A DNA stretch of 64,000 nt from Rhizobium sp. Q54 (GTDB lineage: Bacteria > Pseudomonadota > Alphaproteobacteria > UBA2966 > CAIVPW01), in NCBI GenBank assembly GCA_945889645.1, contig CAMDCA010000002.1, forward strand, positions 31,674-95,673, in the 5' to 3' direction. This document shows, piece after piece, positions 37,663 to 48,654 of this stretch. Both the position numbers and the translations under genes were made by a program. Positions within the stretch are counted from its first letter, which is position 1. Each line of letters starts with the position of its first letter. The notes under the pieces were generated by a model, which saw only the letters and a program-made list of their open reading frames with translations, ran no database searches and was not told where the DNA came from.

Positions 37663-38979
37663 CTAGGCGCGCGCCAATTCAGCCAGCAGTCTCCCCGCTT
37701 GCGCCGACACCACGCGCGCCGCGACCACATCGCCGGCCGTCGCGACGCCCTCGATTTCGACCCGCGCGTAATCCTCGGCGTGGCCGAGCGAGCGGCCGTC
37801 GGCATTGGTCTCGACCAGCACGCGGACGGTGCGACCGACCTGAGCGACAAGATGCGCGGCGAGCGCAGCGGCACCCTTGGCGCGCAGACGTTCGGCGCGC
37901 GCCTTGCGCACCGCCGCCGGGACCTGGGGCATGCGCGCGGCGGGCGTGCCGTCGCGGCCGGAATACGGGAAGACGTGCAGGAAGCTGAGGCCGCAGTCGT
38001 CCACCAAGGCCAGGGTGTTCTCGAACGCGGCATCGTCTTCGGTCGGGAAGCCGGCAATGAGGTCGGCGCCGATGGCGAGATCGGGGCGCAGGGCGCGGGC
38101 GCGTTGCGCGACAGCGACCGACTCGGCGCGGCTGTGGCGGCGCTTCATGCGCTTCAAGATCATGTCGTCGCCGGCCTGCAGGCTGAGGTGCAGGTGCGGC
38201 ATCAGGCGCGGCTCGTCGGCGAGCAGGGCCCACACGTCGTCGTCCATCTCGGCCGGATCGAGGGAGGTGAGACGCAGGCGCTCCAACTCAGGCACGGCGG
38301 CGAGCAGGCGGCGCGAGAGTTGGCCGAGAGTCGGGCGGCCCGGCAGGTCGGGGCCGTACGAGGTGACGTCCACGCCGGTCAGCACGACTTCGCGGTAACC
38401 GCTTTCGACCAGCATGCGCACCTGATCGACGACGGCGCCCATGGGCACGCTGCGGCTGGGGCCGCGGCCGTAGGGGATGATGCAGAAGGTGCAGCGATGG
38501 TCGCAGCCGTTCTGCACCTGCACGAACGCGCGGGCGCGGCCTTCGAAGCTGTCGAGAAGATGCTCGGCGGTTTCGGTCACCGACATGATGTCGGCGACCC
38601 GGACGCGTTCGCCGTCGGGGCTAAGTCCCGCCGGAGTCATCTTCTCGGTGTTGCCGAGGACGAGGTCCACTTCGGGCATGGCCGAGAAGGTGTCGGGATG
38701 AATTTGTGCGGCGCAGCCGGTGACGATGATCTTGGTCGATGGGCGTTCGCGGCGCAGGCGGCGGATTGACTGGCGGGCCTGGCGTTCGGCCTCGGCGGTG
38801 ACCGCGCAGGTGTTGACGATGACGGCGTCGGTCAGGCCGGCGGCGGTGGCGTTGCGGCGCAACACCTCCGACTCGAGCGCGTTGAGGCGGCAGCCGAAGG
38901 TGACGACTTCCGTGCCCGTGGTGGGCACCCCCTCCCTACCCTCCCCCACAAGCGGGAGAGGAGAAGATGAAGGCGTCAA
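37663..38979 (-). CDS. mtaB: tRNA t6A37 methylthiotransferase MtaB
   Basis: FGCRLNALESE, radical SAM CDHRCTFCIIPYGRGPSRS; exact start uncertain because the N-terminus overlaps a dispersed repeat. Confidence 0.93.
   Translation of the reverse strand: MTPSSSPLPLVGEGREGVPTTGTEVVTFGCRLNALESEVLRRNATAAGLTDAVIVNTCAVTAEAERQARQSIRRLRRERPSTKIIVTGCAAQIHPDTFSAMPEVDLVLGNTEKMTPAGLSPDGERVRVADIMSVTETAEHLLDSFEGRARAFVQVQNGCDHRCTFCIIPYGRGPSRSVPMGAVVDQVRMLVESGYREVVLTGVDVTSYGPDLPGRPTLGQLSRRLLAAVPELERLRLTSLDPAEMDDDVWALLADEPRLMPHLHLSLQAGDDMILKRMKRRHSRAESVAVAQRARALRPDLAIGADLIAGFPTEDDAAFENTLALVDDCGLSFLHVFPYSGRDGTPAARMPQVPAAVRKARAERLRAKGAAALAAHLVAQVGRTVRVLVETNADGRSLGHAEDYARVEIEGVATAGDVVAARVVSAQAGRLLAELARA
38929..38968. 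repeat. Dispersed palindromic repeat, copy 1 (dapF/mtaB junction)
   Basis: ccctccctaccctcccccacaagcgggagaggagaag. Confidence 0.7.
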
Positions 38980-39869
38980 GCGCCCTCGCCGACGGAGCGC
39001 ATGCGCTCGAGCTGGCCCATCAGCAAAGCGCGGATGTCGAAGCTGCCTTCATAGGCGGTCGAGGCCGGGCCGGTGAGGAGGATGTGGTTGTCCTCGCGCC
39101 ACAGCACGCCGAGCGGACCGCCGGGCAGGATGACGACGCCGGAGCGGCCCATCATGCCGCGGCGATGGGCGGCGACCAGAGCGGCGCACGCGGCCGTGCC
39201 GCACGCGTCGGTCAGGCCGGCGCCGCGCTCCCACACCTTGGCCTTGATGAGGTCGTCGCCGACGATCTGGATGACCGAGACATTGACGCGCTCGGGGAAC
39301 AGCGGCGCGGTTTCGATGAGCGGGCCGACCTTGGCGAGATCGACGACCTCGGGCATGCCGACGATGAAGACGACGTGCGGGTTGCCGACATTGACGGCGA
39401 CCGGATCGCCCATCAGCACCTTGCCGGCGTCGCCGGGCTGCGCGACCTGGAAGCCGAGGTGCAGCGTGTCGCGCTCTTCCGACAGCGGAATGTCCTGCCA
39501 GTCGGTCTTCACCGGACCCATGTCCACGGTGATGAGCCCCTCGCCGCCGTCGTAGGCGTCGAGCACGCCGGCCTTGGTCTCCAGCGTGATGTGGTCGCGC
39601 TTCTTTTCCTTCATCACGCGCGCCGCGATGCAGCGCGAGGCGTTGCCGCAGGCGGACACTTCGCTGCCGTCGGCGTTGAAGATCTGCATGAACACGTCGG
39701 CCTTGGGCGTGTTCTTCAGCACAATGACCTGATCACAGCCGATGCCCAGGTGGCGGTCGGCAATCGACTTCACCTCCAGGGGCTCGAGGTCGATGGCGTC
39801 CTTGCGGGCGTCGAGCACGACGAAGTCGTTGCCGAGGCCGTGCATCTTGATGAAGGGCTGCTTGCTCAT
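38976..39869 (-). CDS. dapF: Diaminopimelate epimerase
   Basis: FIKMHGLGNDFVVLDAR; SACGNASRC; DACGTAACAA. Confidence 0.97.
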   Translation of the reverse strand: MSKQPFIKMHGLGNDFVVLDARKDAIDLEPLEVKSIADRHLGIGCDQVIVLKNTPKADVFMQIFNADGSEVSACGNASRCIAARVMKEKKRDHITLETKAGVLDAYDGGEGLITVDMGPVKTDWQDIPLSEERDTLHLGFQVAQPGDAGKVLMGDPVAVNVGNPHVVFIVGMPEVVDLAKVGPLIETAPLFPERVNVSVIQIVGDDLIKAKVWERGAGLTDACGTAACAALVAAHRRGMMGRSGVVILPGGPLGVLWREDNHILLTGPASTAYEGSFDIRALLMGQLERMRSVGEGA

Positions 39870-40624
39870 GGGTGCGGGTTATATGGGCGCGGGGGGTTCG
39901 GGGTCAAAGACGCCGCAGCCGTAGTCACCGTATCTACGGGCGTTTCGCGGGCGAACCACACCGCCGAGGCGGCGGGACCTCCGTAAACCACCGATGATAC
40001 CGGCGATTCGCGCCGGGTCGCCGTGGAGCGAGGCCGCTGCGCTGGGCCGTATCCACGGTTGGTCACGCCGTAGTCGTACGGGGCCGTCCGGCGGGCAGAG
40101 GTGCGCGGCGACCGATCGTGCGCCGGAGAAACGGGAAAACCCGAGAATACGGTCATTTGCGGGTCGCTTTCGATTCGGCTTCGATTCCCCTGAATATATA
40201 CGAATAGTGTCGTATTGCAAATACAATATGTGTTTATGGCTAGAAGGCGCATCAGGGTCCGCGGTGCGCGCCGCCATGCGCGGCGTGGGGGCGCTGTTGA
40301 CTGAAGAACGTCATCCGGTCGCCGATGCCCTGACGGGCCTCGGGGCCGCCCGAGATCGTCGCCAAAGGGCAAGGGCGGCGCCCCGAAATTGGCGGACTCC
40401 CTGGCAAGGACGCGGGCTGCGGGCACCCGGTGCTGTCCTCCAGTCAGTGCCGCGGGGCGCCCGGAGGATGGACAGGCACACCAAGGCGGCCTATGTTTCG
40501 GCCGCTCCGTTGAGGCACGCCCTTACGAAGCGCTCGGGAATCCCTGAGCGTCCGCCGGTTCGCGAGGTTTCGCGCACCGGCGCTACTGTCGTTTGTCGCG
40601 TGCCGAAATCGTTTGGAAGAACGC

Positions 40625-42022
40625 ATGTTTGAGAACCTCACCACACGGCTAGGCCTGGTCTTCGACAAGCTGCGCGGGCGCGGTGCGTTGAGCGAGGCAG
40701 ATGTCGATGCGGCGCTGGGCGAGGTGCGCATCGCGCTGCTGGAAGCGGACGTTGCCCTGCCGGTCGTCAAGGACTTCGTCGCGCAGGTGCGCGCCAAGGC
40801 CGTCGGCCAGGACGTCATCCGTTCGGTGACCCCCGGACAGCTGGTGGTGAAGATCGTCCACGACGAGCTTGTGGCGATGCTGGGCTCCGACACCGCCGAG
40901 CTGAATCTCATCGCCCAGCCGCCGGTGCCTATCTTGATGGTCGGCCTGCAGGGTTCGGGCAAGACGACGACCACCGCCAAGATCGCCGTGCGGCTGGAGA
41001 AGCAGAACGGCAAGAAAGTGCTGATGGCGTCGCTCGACGTCTATCGCCCCGCCGCCCAGGAACAGCTCAAGGTGCTGGGCGAACAGACCGGCATCGCCAC
41101 CCTGCCGATCGTCGCCGGCCAGCAGCCGGTGGACATCGCGCTGCGCGCGATGAACGCGGCCAAGCTGCGCGGCTTCGACGTGGTGCTGCTGGATACCGCC
41201 GGCCGCCTGAGCATCGACGAGATGATGATGCGCGAGGCGGCCGCGGTGCGCGACGCCGTGCGTCCGCCGGAAGTTCTGCTGGTGGTGGACGCGCTGACCG
41301 GTCAGGACGCGGTCAACACCGCCAAGACATTCAAGGAGCGCTTAGGGATCACCGGCATCGTGCTGACGCGCCTGGACGGCGACGCGCGCGGCGGTGCGGC
41401 GCTGTCGATGCGCGCGACGTCGGGCGCGCCGATCAAGCTGATGGGCACCGGCGAAAAGGTCGATGCCCTGGAGCCGTTCCATCCGGCGCGCATCGCCGGC
41501 CGCATCCTCGGCATGGGCGATGTCGTCAGCCTGGTCGAGAAGGCCAGGGACGTCATCGACCAGGAAGAGGCCGCGAAGCTCGAAGAGCGGGTGCTGGCGG
41601 GGTCGTTCGACATGAACGACCTGCTGAGCCAACTGCGCCAGATGCGCAAGATGGGCGGCCTGGAAGGCATGATGGCGATGCTGCCGGGCGTCGGAAAGAT
41701 CAAGCAGGCGATGGCCAACAACCGCCTCGACGACAAGGTGGTGGCGCGCCAAGAGGCGATCATCCTGGCCATGACCAAGGAAGAGCGCCGCAAGGTGGCG
41801 GTTCTGAATGCCAGCCGCCGGCGCCGCATCGCCGAAGGCTCGGGCACCACGGTGGCCGACGTGAACAAGCTGCTGAAGCAGCACCGCACGATGTCCGACA
41901 TGTTCAAGAAGTTCGGCAAGCTGGGGAAAAAGGGCATGGTCCGCGCCCTCGCAGGCATGGGCGGCCCGGGCGGATTTGGCGGAATGGGTGGCGGCGGTTT
42001 GCCACCGGGATTTGGACGGTAA
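40625..42022 (+). CDS. ffh: Signal recognition particle protein
   Basis: MFENLTTRLGLVFDKLRGRGALSEADVDAAL; GLQGSGKTTTTAKIA. Confidence 0.98.
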   Translation: MFENLTTRLGLVFDKLRGRGALSEADVDAALGEVRIALLEADVALPVVKDFVAQVRAKAVGQDVIRSVTPGQLVVKIVHDELVAMLGSDTAELNLIAQPPVPILMVGLQGSGKTTTTAKIAVRLEKQNGKKVLMASLDVYRPAAQEQLKVLGEQTGIATLPIVAGQQPVDIALRAMNAAKLRGFDVVLLDTAGRLSIDEMMMREAAAVRDAVRPPEVLLVVDALTGQDAVNTAKTFKERLGITGIVLTRLDGDARGGAALSMRATSGAPIKLMGTGEKVDALEPFHPARIAGRILGMGDVVSLVEKARDVIDQEEAAKLEERVLAGSFDMNDLLSQLRQMRKMGGLEGMMAMLPGVGKIKQAMANNRLDDKVVARQEAIILAMTKEERRKVAVLNASRRRRIAEGSGTTVADVNKLLKQHRTMSDMFKKFGKLGKKGMVRALAGMGGPGGFGGMGGGGLPPGFGR

Positions 42023-42056
42023 GAGTTTTCACTTCAACGAGGAGATCCGAACACCA

Positions 42057-42443
42057 ATGGCAGTAATGATCCGCATGTCGCGCGCAGGCGCGAAGAAGCA
42101 GCCGCACTACCGCATCGTCGTGGCCGACAAGCGCAGCCCGCGCGACGGCAAGTTCATCGAGAAGCTCGGCACGTACGATCCGCGCCTGAAGTCGGATGAT
42201 CCGAAGCGCGTGAACCTGAACCTGGAGCGCATCAAGCATTGGATGAGCCTGGGCGCCGTGCCGTCGGATCGCGTCGCGCGCTTCCTTGGCGCCGCCGGTG
42301 CGGCTCCGATGCCGAAGCAGCGCGTGCGTCCGCAGAAGTCGCTGCCCAAGACCAAGGCACAAGAGCGCATCAAGACCAACGAAGCCAAGGCGAAGGCCGC
42401 GGCCGATGCCAAGGCGAAGGCTGCCGAGGCACCGGCGAGCTAA
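42057..42443 (+). CDS. rpsP: 30S ribosomal protein bS16
   Basis: MAVMIRMSRAGAKKQPHYRIVVADKRSPRDGKFIEKLGTYDP. Confidence 0.97.
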   Translation: MAVMIRMSRAGAKKQPHYRIVVADKRSPRDGKFIEKLGTYDPRLKSDDPKRVNLNLERIKHWMSLGAVPSDRVARFLGAAGAAPMPKQRVRPQKSLPKTKAQERIKTNEAKAKAAADAKAKAAEAPAS

Positions 42444-42475
42444 TTGGCGAAGCGCAGGCTTGAGACTGGGGCAAC

Positions 42476-42560
42476 ACCCCCTCCCCTCCCTCCGTCACGC
42501 GAGGAGCGTGCTGACCCGCGCTCGCGCGCGTCCCGCACGACGAAGACGGGGGAGGGGAAG
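42476..42560. repeat. Dispersed palindromic repeat, extended copy 2 (rpsP/rimM)
   Basis: ccccctcccctccctccgtc ... gacgaagacgggggaggggaag. Confidence 0.55.
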
Positions 42561-42575
42561 AAAAAGGACGCCGAC

Positions 42576-43118
42576 ATGGTGTGCTTGGGGCGCGTTGTCG
42601 TGGCGCACGGGGTGCAGGGGTGGGTCGGGATTGAGACCTATACCGAGCGCGCCGAGGAGATCGCGGCGTACGGCGATCTGACGGACGAAGCGGGCGAGAC
42701 GACCTACACCCTGGCAGCGATGCGCATGGGGCCGAAGGGGTTGCTGGCGCTGTTCGAAGGCGTCGACGACCGCGACGCGGCCGAGGACCTGAAAGGGACT
42801 CGGTTGTACGTGCCGCGGTCCGCCCTGCCGCGCATCCGCGACAAGGACGCCTACTACCACGCCGACCTGATCGGCGTGGCGGCGGTCCTGATCGACGGGA
42901 CCGCGCTGGGCACGGTGACGGCGGTGCAGAATTTCGGCGCCGGGGACCTGTTGGAGATCGTGGTGCCGGGCAAGCGAGATACCGTCCTGGTGCCCTTCAC
43001 CAAGGCCATCGTGCCCGAGGTGGATATGAAGGCGCGGCGCCTGGTAGTGGATCCGCCGCCTGGGCTGCTGGACGACAGCAAGCCCGAGGAACCCCCAGAG
43101 GAAGGCGACGATGCCTGA
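42576..43118 (+). CDS. rimM: Ribosome maturation factor RimM
   Basis: [27 protein letters not shown] 42576 preferred over the longer ORF from 42444, whose N-terminus is repeat-derived. Confidence 0.93.
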   Translation: MVCLGRVVVAHGVQGWVGIETYTERAEEIAAYGDLTDEAGETTYTLAAMRMGPKGLLALFEGVDDRDAAEDLKGTRLYVPRSALPRIRDKDAYYHADLIGVAAVLIDGTALGTVTAVQNFGAGDLLEIVVPGKRDTVLVPFTKAIVPEVDMKARRLVVDPPPGLLDDSKPEEPPEEGDDA

Positions 43119-43860
43119 GGCGCCGTGGACCGCCCGGGTCCTGACCCTGTTCCCGGCGATGTTCCCCGGACCGTTGGGGCTTTCGCTGGCGGGATCGGCC
43201 CTGAAACAGGGCATTTGGGCCCTGGAAACGGTAGACATTCGCAGTTTCGCGAGCGATAAACACGCCACTGTTGACGACGCCCCCTATGGCGGCGGCCCCG
43301 GCATGGTCATGCGTGCGGACGTGCTGGCGGCGGCAATTGATTCGGCGGGCGATGCGGTTGGCACTGGAGTGGTCGATGGCGCGCCCTCGGCGCGACAGGA
43401 ATCGCCAACGATCTATCTCTCACCGCGGGGCAAGCGGCTCGATCAGGCCCTGGTGCGGGATTTGGCGAAGGGGCCGGGCGTCACCCTGGTGTGCGGCAGG
43501 TTCGAGGGCGTCGACGAACGCGTCCTTGAGGCCCGCGGCCTCCAGGAGGTAAGCCTCGGCGACTTCGTGTTGTCGGGCGGCGAGCCGGCGGCACTGGCGC
43601 TGTTGGATGCGACGGTGCGGCTGCTGCCGGGCGTGATGGGCAAGGCGGAGTCGCCCATCGAAGAGAGTTTCGAGGCCGGACTGCTGGAATATCCCCAGTA
43701 CACCCGGCCGCAAGTTTGGGAAGGCCGCGCCGTCCCGGACGTGCTGACCTCGGGCAACCATGCCGAGGTCGCCAAGTGGCGGCGGCGGCAGGCGGAAACG
43801 GTTACGGCGCAGCGGCGTCCCGATCTGTGGGCGGCCTACGCTGGCGAAAACAAGAAGTAG
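43111..43860 (+). CDS. trmD: tRNA (guanosine(37)-N1)-methyltransferase
   Basis: [29 protein letters not shown]. Confidence 0.97.
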   Translation: MPEAPWTARVLTLFPAMFPGPLGLSLAGSALKQGIWALETVDIRSFASDKHATVDDAPYGGGPGMVMRADVLAAAIDSAGDAVGTGVVDGAPSARQESPTIYLSPRGKRLDQALVRDLAKGPGVTLVCGRFEGVDERVLEARGLQEVSLGDFVLSGGEPAALALLDATVRLLPGVMGKAESPIEESFEAGLLEYPQYTRPQVWEGRAVPDVLTSGNHAEVAKWRRRQAETVTAQRRPDLWAAYAGENKK

Positions 43861-43874
43861 AGGGAACGAGCGTC

Positions 43875-44276
43875 ATGAACCTGCTGGAAGAATTCGACCG
43901 CAATCAGACCGCGAAGCTGGTCGCCGCACGTCCGGTGCCCCACTTCAACCCGGGCGACACGCTGCGCATCAACGTGCGCGTGGTCGAAGGCGAGCGCACA
44001 CGCGTCCAGGCATTCGAAGGCGTGTGCATCGCCAAGAAGAACCGCGGCCTGCATTCGTCGTTCACCGTGCGCAAGATTTCGTACGGCGAGGGAGTCGAGC
44101 GCATCTTCCCGCTGTACTCGCCGAACGTCGCCGGCATCGAAGTGGTGCGCCAGGGCGATGTGCGCCGCGCCAAGCTTTATTACCTTCGTGGCCTTTCGGG
44201 AAAGCGTGCCCGAATTAAGGAAAAGACCACCGATATTCGCCAGGACGGCGATAGCGGCGCGACCACCGAGGCGTAG
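43875..44276 (+). CDS. rplS: 50S ribosomal protein bL19
   Basis: [35 protein letters not shown]. Confidence 0.97.
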   Translation: MNLLEEFDRNQTAKLVAARPVPHFNPGDTLRINVRVVEGERTRVQAFEGVCIAKKNRGLHSSFTVRKISYGEGVERIFPLYSPNVAGIEVVRQGDVRRAKLYYLRGLSGKRARIKEKTTDIRQDGDSGATTEA

Positions 44277-44303
44277 ACAACACAGCCACGTCAGACAGCC
44301 AGA

Positions 44304-44343
44304 CCCGGCACGGGTGGCCCTGACGGGGCCAACCTGATCCGGG
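44304..44343 (+). terminator. GC-rich hairpin between rplS and leuC (terminator or attenuator-like)
   Basis: Outer CCCGG/CCGGG with inner GGTGGCCC-tgac-GGGGCCAACC. Confidence 0.4.
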
Positions 44344-44349
44344 ACTGTC

Positions 44350-45768
44350 ATGTCAGAACCACGCACGCTGTTCGAGAAGATTTGGGATAGCCACGTCGTC
44401 GCGGCGACGCCCGACGGAACATCCACCCTGTATGTCGATCGTCACCTCGTCCACGAGGTGACCAGCCCGCAGGCCTTCGAAAGCCTGCGCCTGGCCGGGC
44501 GCAAAGTGCGCCGGCCTGACGCGACGCTGGCCGTCGCCGACCACAACGTGCCGACCACCAACCGCGCCGCCGGCATCGCCGACCCTGAGTCGCGCATCCA
44601 GGTGGAGACGCTCGCCACCAACACGCGCGAGTTCGGCATCACGTACTTCTCCATGGACGACGTGCGCCAAGGGATCGTGCACATCGTCGGACCCGAGCAG
44701 GGCATGACCCAGCCGGGCATGACGATCGTGTGCGGCGACTCGCACACCTCGACCCACGGCGCGTTCGGTGCGCTGGCGTTCGGCATCGGCACGTCCGAGG
44801 TCGAGCACGTGCTAGCGACCCAGACGCTGGTGCAGCGCCGGCCCAAGACCATGCGCGTGTCGGTCGAGGGCAAGGTGCCCGACGGCGTGACGGCCAAGGA
44901 CATCGTGCTCGCCATCATCGGCAAGATCGGCACCGCGGGCGGCACCGGCTACGTCATCGAGTATGCCGGCCGCGCCATCCGCGAGCAGTCGATGGAAGGG
45001 CGCATGACGATCTGCAACATGTCGATCGAGGCGGGCGCCCGCGCCGGCGTGATCGCGCCCGACGAGAAGACCATCGCGTATCTGCGCGGCCGCCCGATGG
45101 CGCCGCAGGCCAAGGACTTCGACGCGGCCGCCGCGTTCTGGCGCACGCTTCCCAGCGACACCGACGCGGTGTTCGACCGCGAGGTGACGATCAACGCCGG
45201 CGAAATAGCGCCGCAAGTGACGTGGGGCACCAGCCCCGACGAGGTCGTGGCGATCACAGGCAAAGTGCCCGACCCGGCCAAGGAGAACGACCCGCAGCGC
45301 CGCGCCAAGATGCAGCGCGCGCTCAAGTACATGGGCCTCACGGCCGGCACGGCGATGACCGACATCGCGATCAGCCGCGTGTTCATCGGCAGTTGCACCA
45401 ACGCGCGCATCGAAGACCTGCGCGCCGCCGCCGGCGTGGTGAAGGGCCGCAAGGTCGCCGCCTCAGTACAGGCGATGGTGGTGCCGGGCTCCGGCCTGGT
45501 GAAGCTGCAGGCCGAGAAAGAAGGCTTGGCCGACGTGTTCCGGGCGGCGGGATTTGAGTGGCGCGAGCCGGGCTGTTCCATGTGCCTGGCGATGAACGCC
45601 GACCGGCTGGAGCCGGGCGAGCGCTGCGCCTCCACGTCCAACCGTAACTTCGAGGGCCGCCAGGGCCGCGGCGGACGCACGCACCTGGTGTCGCCGGAGA
45701 TGGCGGCGGCCGCCGCGGTCACCGGCAAGCTCGCCGACGTGCGCGCGCTGGCACCCGTGGGTCGATAG
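44350..45768 (+). CDS. leuC: 3-isopropylmalate dehydratase large subunit
   Basis: [45 protein letters not shown]. Confidence 0.98.
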   Translation: MSEPRTLFEKIWDSHVVAATPDGTSTLYVDRHLVHEVTSPQAFESLRLAGRKVRRPDATLAVADHNVPTTNRAAGIADPESRIQVETLATNTREFGITYFSMDDVRQGIVHIVGPEQGMTQPGMTIVCGDSHTSTHGAFGALAFGIGTSEVEHVLATQTLVQRRPKTMRVSVEGKVPDGVTAKDIVLAIIGKIGTAGGTGYVIEYAGRAIREQSMEGRMTICNMSIEAGARAGVIAPDEKTIAYLRGRPMAPQAKDFDAAAAFWRTLPSDTDAVFDREVTINAGEIAPQVTWGTSPDEVVAITGKVPDPAKENDPQRRAKMQRALKYMGLTAGTAMTDIAISRVFIGSCTNARIEDLRAAAGVVKGRKVAASVQAMVVPGSGLVKLQAEKEGLADVFRAAGFEWREPGCSMCLAMNADRLEPGERCASTSNRNFEGRQGRGGRTHLVSPEMAAAAAVTGKLADVRALAPVGR

Positions 45769-45779
45769 GAGACACGCCG

Positions 45780-46400
45780 ATGGACAAGTTCAACAAGCTG
45801 ACCAGCATCGCGGCGCCGCTGGAGATGATCAACGTGGATACCGACATGATCATCCCCAAGCAGTTCCTGAAGACCATCAAGCGCACCGGCCTCGGCAAGC
45901 ATCTGTTCCACGAGATGCGCTACAAGGCCGACGGCAAGGACAACTTCGACTTCGTCCTCAACCGCATGCCGTACCGCAACGCCAAGATCCTTCTGGCGGG
46001 CGCCAACTTCGGCTGCGGCTCGTCGCGCGAACACGCGGCATGGGCGCTGCACGACTTCGGCATCCGTTGCATCATCGCGCCGTCGTTCGGCGACATCTTT
46101 TTCAGCAACTGCCAGAAGAACGGCATGTTGCCGATCAAGATGGGCGAGCTCGACGTCCAGTTCTTCATGCAGACCGCCACGAAGGGCGGAGAGTTCACGA
46201 TCGATCTGGAGAAGCAGCGCGTCAATCTGCCGAACGGCGCGCCGATTCCGTTCCAGTACGACGAGTTCGCCAAGCATTGCCTGCTCAACGGCCTGGACGA
46301 CATCGGCCTGACGCTGGAAAAGGCCGCCGACATCGACACGTTCGAGGCGGCGCAGAAGAAGACCCAGCCGTGGCTCTATTCGGCCAAGGGAGCGGCGTGA
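45780..46400 (+). CDS. leuD: 3-isopropylmalate dehydratase small subunit
   Basis: [33 protein letters not shown]. Confidence 0.98.
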   Translation: MDKFNKLTSIAAPLEMINVDTDMIIPKQFLKTIKRTGLGKHLFHEMRYKADGKDNFDFVLNRMPYRNAKILLAGANFGCGSSREHAAWALHDFGIRCIIAPSFGDIFFSNCQKNGMLPIKMGELDVQFFMQTATKGGEFTIDLEKQRVNLPNGAPIPFQYDEFAKHCLLNGLDDIGLTLEKAADIDTFEAAQKKTQPWLYSAKGAA

Positions 46401-47554
46401 GCGCAACGGCCAAATCCCTCGGCACGGTTCTGTGCCTGCCGGGCGACGGCATCGGCCCCGAGGTGATGGCCGAGGCGCGACGCGTGGCAGAATGGTTCGC
46501 GGCGACGCGCGGCGTGCGCTTCACGTTCACCGACGGCCTAGTTGGCGGCGCGGCGTACGACGCGTCCGGCGCGCCGCTGACCGACGCCACCATGGCGCAG
46601 GCGATGGCGGCGGACGCTGTGCTGCTCGGCGCCGTCGGCGGTCCGAAGTGGGACAACCTCGAGTTCAAGGTGAAGCCGGAGCGCGGTCTGCTGCGCCTGC
46701 GCAAGGACATGGAGCTGTTCGCCAACCTGCGCCCGGCCCTGGTCTATCCGGCCCTGGCCGAGGCCTCGACGCTGAAGCACGAGGTGGTCGCCGGCCTCGA
46801 CATCATGATCGTGCGCGAGCTGACGGGCGGCGTGTACTTCGGCGAGCCGCGCGGCATCACCGACCTCGGCAACGGCCAGCGCCGCGGCGTCAACACCCAG
46901 GTCTACACGACCGCCGAGATCCACCGCGTCGCCCGCGTCGCGTTTGACATCGCCCGCGCCCGCGGCAAGCGCGTGTGCTCGATGGAGAAGGCCAACGTCA
47001 TGGAGTCGGGACTCCTGTGGCGCGAAGAGGTCACCAAGCTGCATGCGGCCGAGTACACCGACGTGCAACTCAGCCACATGTACGCCGACAACGGCGCCAT
47101 GCAGCTGGTGCGCAACCCCAAGCAGTTCGACGTCATCGTCACCGACAACCTGTTCGGCGACATCCTGTCGGACGAAGCGTCGATGCTGACCGGCTCGCTC
47201 GGCATGCTGCCGTCGGCCTCGCTCGGCGCAACGGACGCGAAGGGCAAGCGGCGCGCGCTGTACGAGCCGATCCACGGCTCGGCGCCGGACATAGCCGGCA
47301 AGGGCGTCGCCAATCCGCTCGCCACCATCCTCAGCTTCGCCATGATGCTGCGCTATTCGTTCGGGCTGGGGGCCGAAGCCGACCTGCTCGACCGCGCCGT
47401 CGGCGCCGTGCTGGATACGGGCGTCCGAACTAGTGACATCCAACAAGCCGGCAAGAAGTTGGTCTCGACCCGCGAGATGGGCGAGGCCGTGGTGGATACG
47501 CTAGGGCAGCTGGCCAAGGCCGGCGGCTCCAAGCAGATGGCAGGAGCACACTGA
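46397..47554 (+). CDS. leuB: 3-isopropylmalate dehydrogenase
   Basis: [21 protein letters not shown] start 46397. Confidence 0.97.
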   Translation: MSATAKSLGTVLCLPGDGIGPEVMAEARRVAEWFAATRGVRFTFTDGLVGGAAYDASGAPLTDATMAQAMAADAVLLGAVGGPKWDNLEFKVKPERGLLRLRKDMELFANLRPALVYPALAEASTLKHEVVAGLDIMIVRELTGGVYFGEPRGITDLGNGQRRGVNTQVYTTAEIHRVARVAFDIARARGKRVCSMEKANVMESGLLWREEVTKLHAAEYTDVQLSHMYADNGAMQLVRNPKQFDVIVTDNLFGDILSDEASMLTGSLGMLPSASLGATDAKGKRRALYEPIHGSAPDIAGKGVANPLATILSFAMMLRYSFGLGAEADLLDRAVGAVLDTGVRTSDIQQAGKKLVSTREMGEAVVDTLGQLAKAGGSKQMAGAH

Positions 47555-48579
47555 TGGGCTATCGGGTCGTAGTCGTGGGCGCCACGGGCAACGTGGGCCG
47601 CGAGATTCTGAACGTGCTGGATGAGCGCAAGTTCGACGTGAGCGACATCGCGGCGCTCGCCTCGACCCGCTCGGTCGGCAAAGAGGTTTCGTTCGGCGAC
47701 CGGGTGCTCAAGGTTCGGGCGCTCGATACGTTCGACTTCAAGGGCTGGGACATCGCCCTGTTCTCGCCCGGCGCCGCCGTGTCGGCGATCCACGCGCCGC
47801 GCGCCGCTGCCGCCGGCTGCGTGGTGATCGACAACACCTCGCACTTCCGCATGGACCCGGACATTCCGCTGATCGTGCCGGAAGTGAACCCGGACGCGGT
47901 CAAGGGCTGGTCCAAGAAGGGCATCATTGCCAACCCGAACTGCTCGACCATCCAGATGGTCGTGGCGCTCAAGCCGCTGCACGACAAGGCGACGATCAAG
48001 CGCATCGTGGTGGCGACCTATCAATCCACCTCGGGCGCCGGAAACGACGCCATGGAGGAGTTGTTCCAGCAGACCAAGGGCGTGTTCGTGAACGACGGCG
48101 TCGAGCCGAAACTGTTCCCCAAGCAGATCGCGTTCAACGTCATCCCGCAGATCGACAAGTTCCTCGACGACGGCTCCACCAAGGAAGAGTGGAAGATGGA
48201 GGTCGAGACCAAGAAGATCCTCGACCCGCGCATCAAGGTGACGGCGACGTGCGTGCGCGTGCCGACCTTCATCAGCCACGCCGAAGCCGTGAACGTCGAG
48301 TTCGAGCACCCGATCTCGGCCGCCGAAGCGCGCGCCATCCTGCGCGAGGCGCCGGGCGTGCTGGTGCACGACGTGCGCGAACCGGGCGGCTACACCACCC
48401 CGGTCGAGGCGGCCGGCGAATCCGCCACATTCGTGTCCCGCATCCGCGAGGACCATACGGTGGAGAACGGCCTGAACCTGTGGGTCGTCGCCGACAACCT
48501 GCGCAAGGGCGCGGCCCTCAACGCGGTGCAGATCGCGGAGTTGATGGTCAACCGCAAGCTGTTGAAGCGGGCGGCGTAG
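47554..48579 (+). CDS. asd: Aspartate-semialdehyde dehydrogenase
   Basis: VVVVGATGNVGREILNVLDER; NPNCSTIQMVVALKPLHD. Confidence 0.97.
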   Translation: MGYRVVVVGATGNVGREILNVLDERKFDVSDIAALASTRSVGKEVSFGDRVLKVRALDTFDFKGWDIALFSPGAAVSAIHAPRAAAAGCVVIDNTSHFRMDPDIPLIVPEVNPDAVKGWSKKGIIANPNCSTIQMVVALKPLHDKATIKRIVVATYQSTSGAGNDAMEELFQQTKGVFVNDGVEPKLFPKQIAFNVIPQIDKFLDDGSTKEEWKMEVETKKILDPRIKVTATCVRVPTFISHAEAVNVEFEHPISAAEARAILREAPGVLVHDVREPGGYTTPVEAAGESATFVSRIREDHTVENGLNLWVVADNLRKGAALNAVQIAELMVNRKLLKRAA

Positions 48580-48586
48580 GACGCTT

Positions 48587-48630
48587 ACCCACCCCTTGCC
48601 CTGCCCTCTCCCGCCCATAGCGGGAGAGGG
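48587..48630. repeat. Dispersed palindromic repeat, copy 3 (asd/sdhC)
   Basis: ccaccccttgccctgccctctcccgcccatagcgggagaggg. Confidence 0.7.
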
Positions 48631-48654
48631 TTGCTGCCGCTAGACTCCCTCCCA

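Noticed and set aside
36343-38769. 808-aa ORF on + strand
   Set aside because: Antisense of ftsY and mtaB; low-complexity shadow translation
40286-40390. Possible 4.5S SRP RNA gene (GGGGGCgCUGUUG start resembles E. coli ffs, near ffh)
   Set aside because: The diagnostic GGAAGG/AGCAGCC apical motif is absent; kept only as part of the unexplained intergenic region
39866-40426. 186-aa ORF on - strand in the dapF-ffh gap
   Set aside because: No RBS, no domain-like pattern, crosses the AT-rich island; not credible as a CDS
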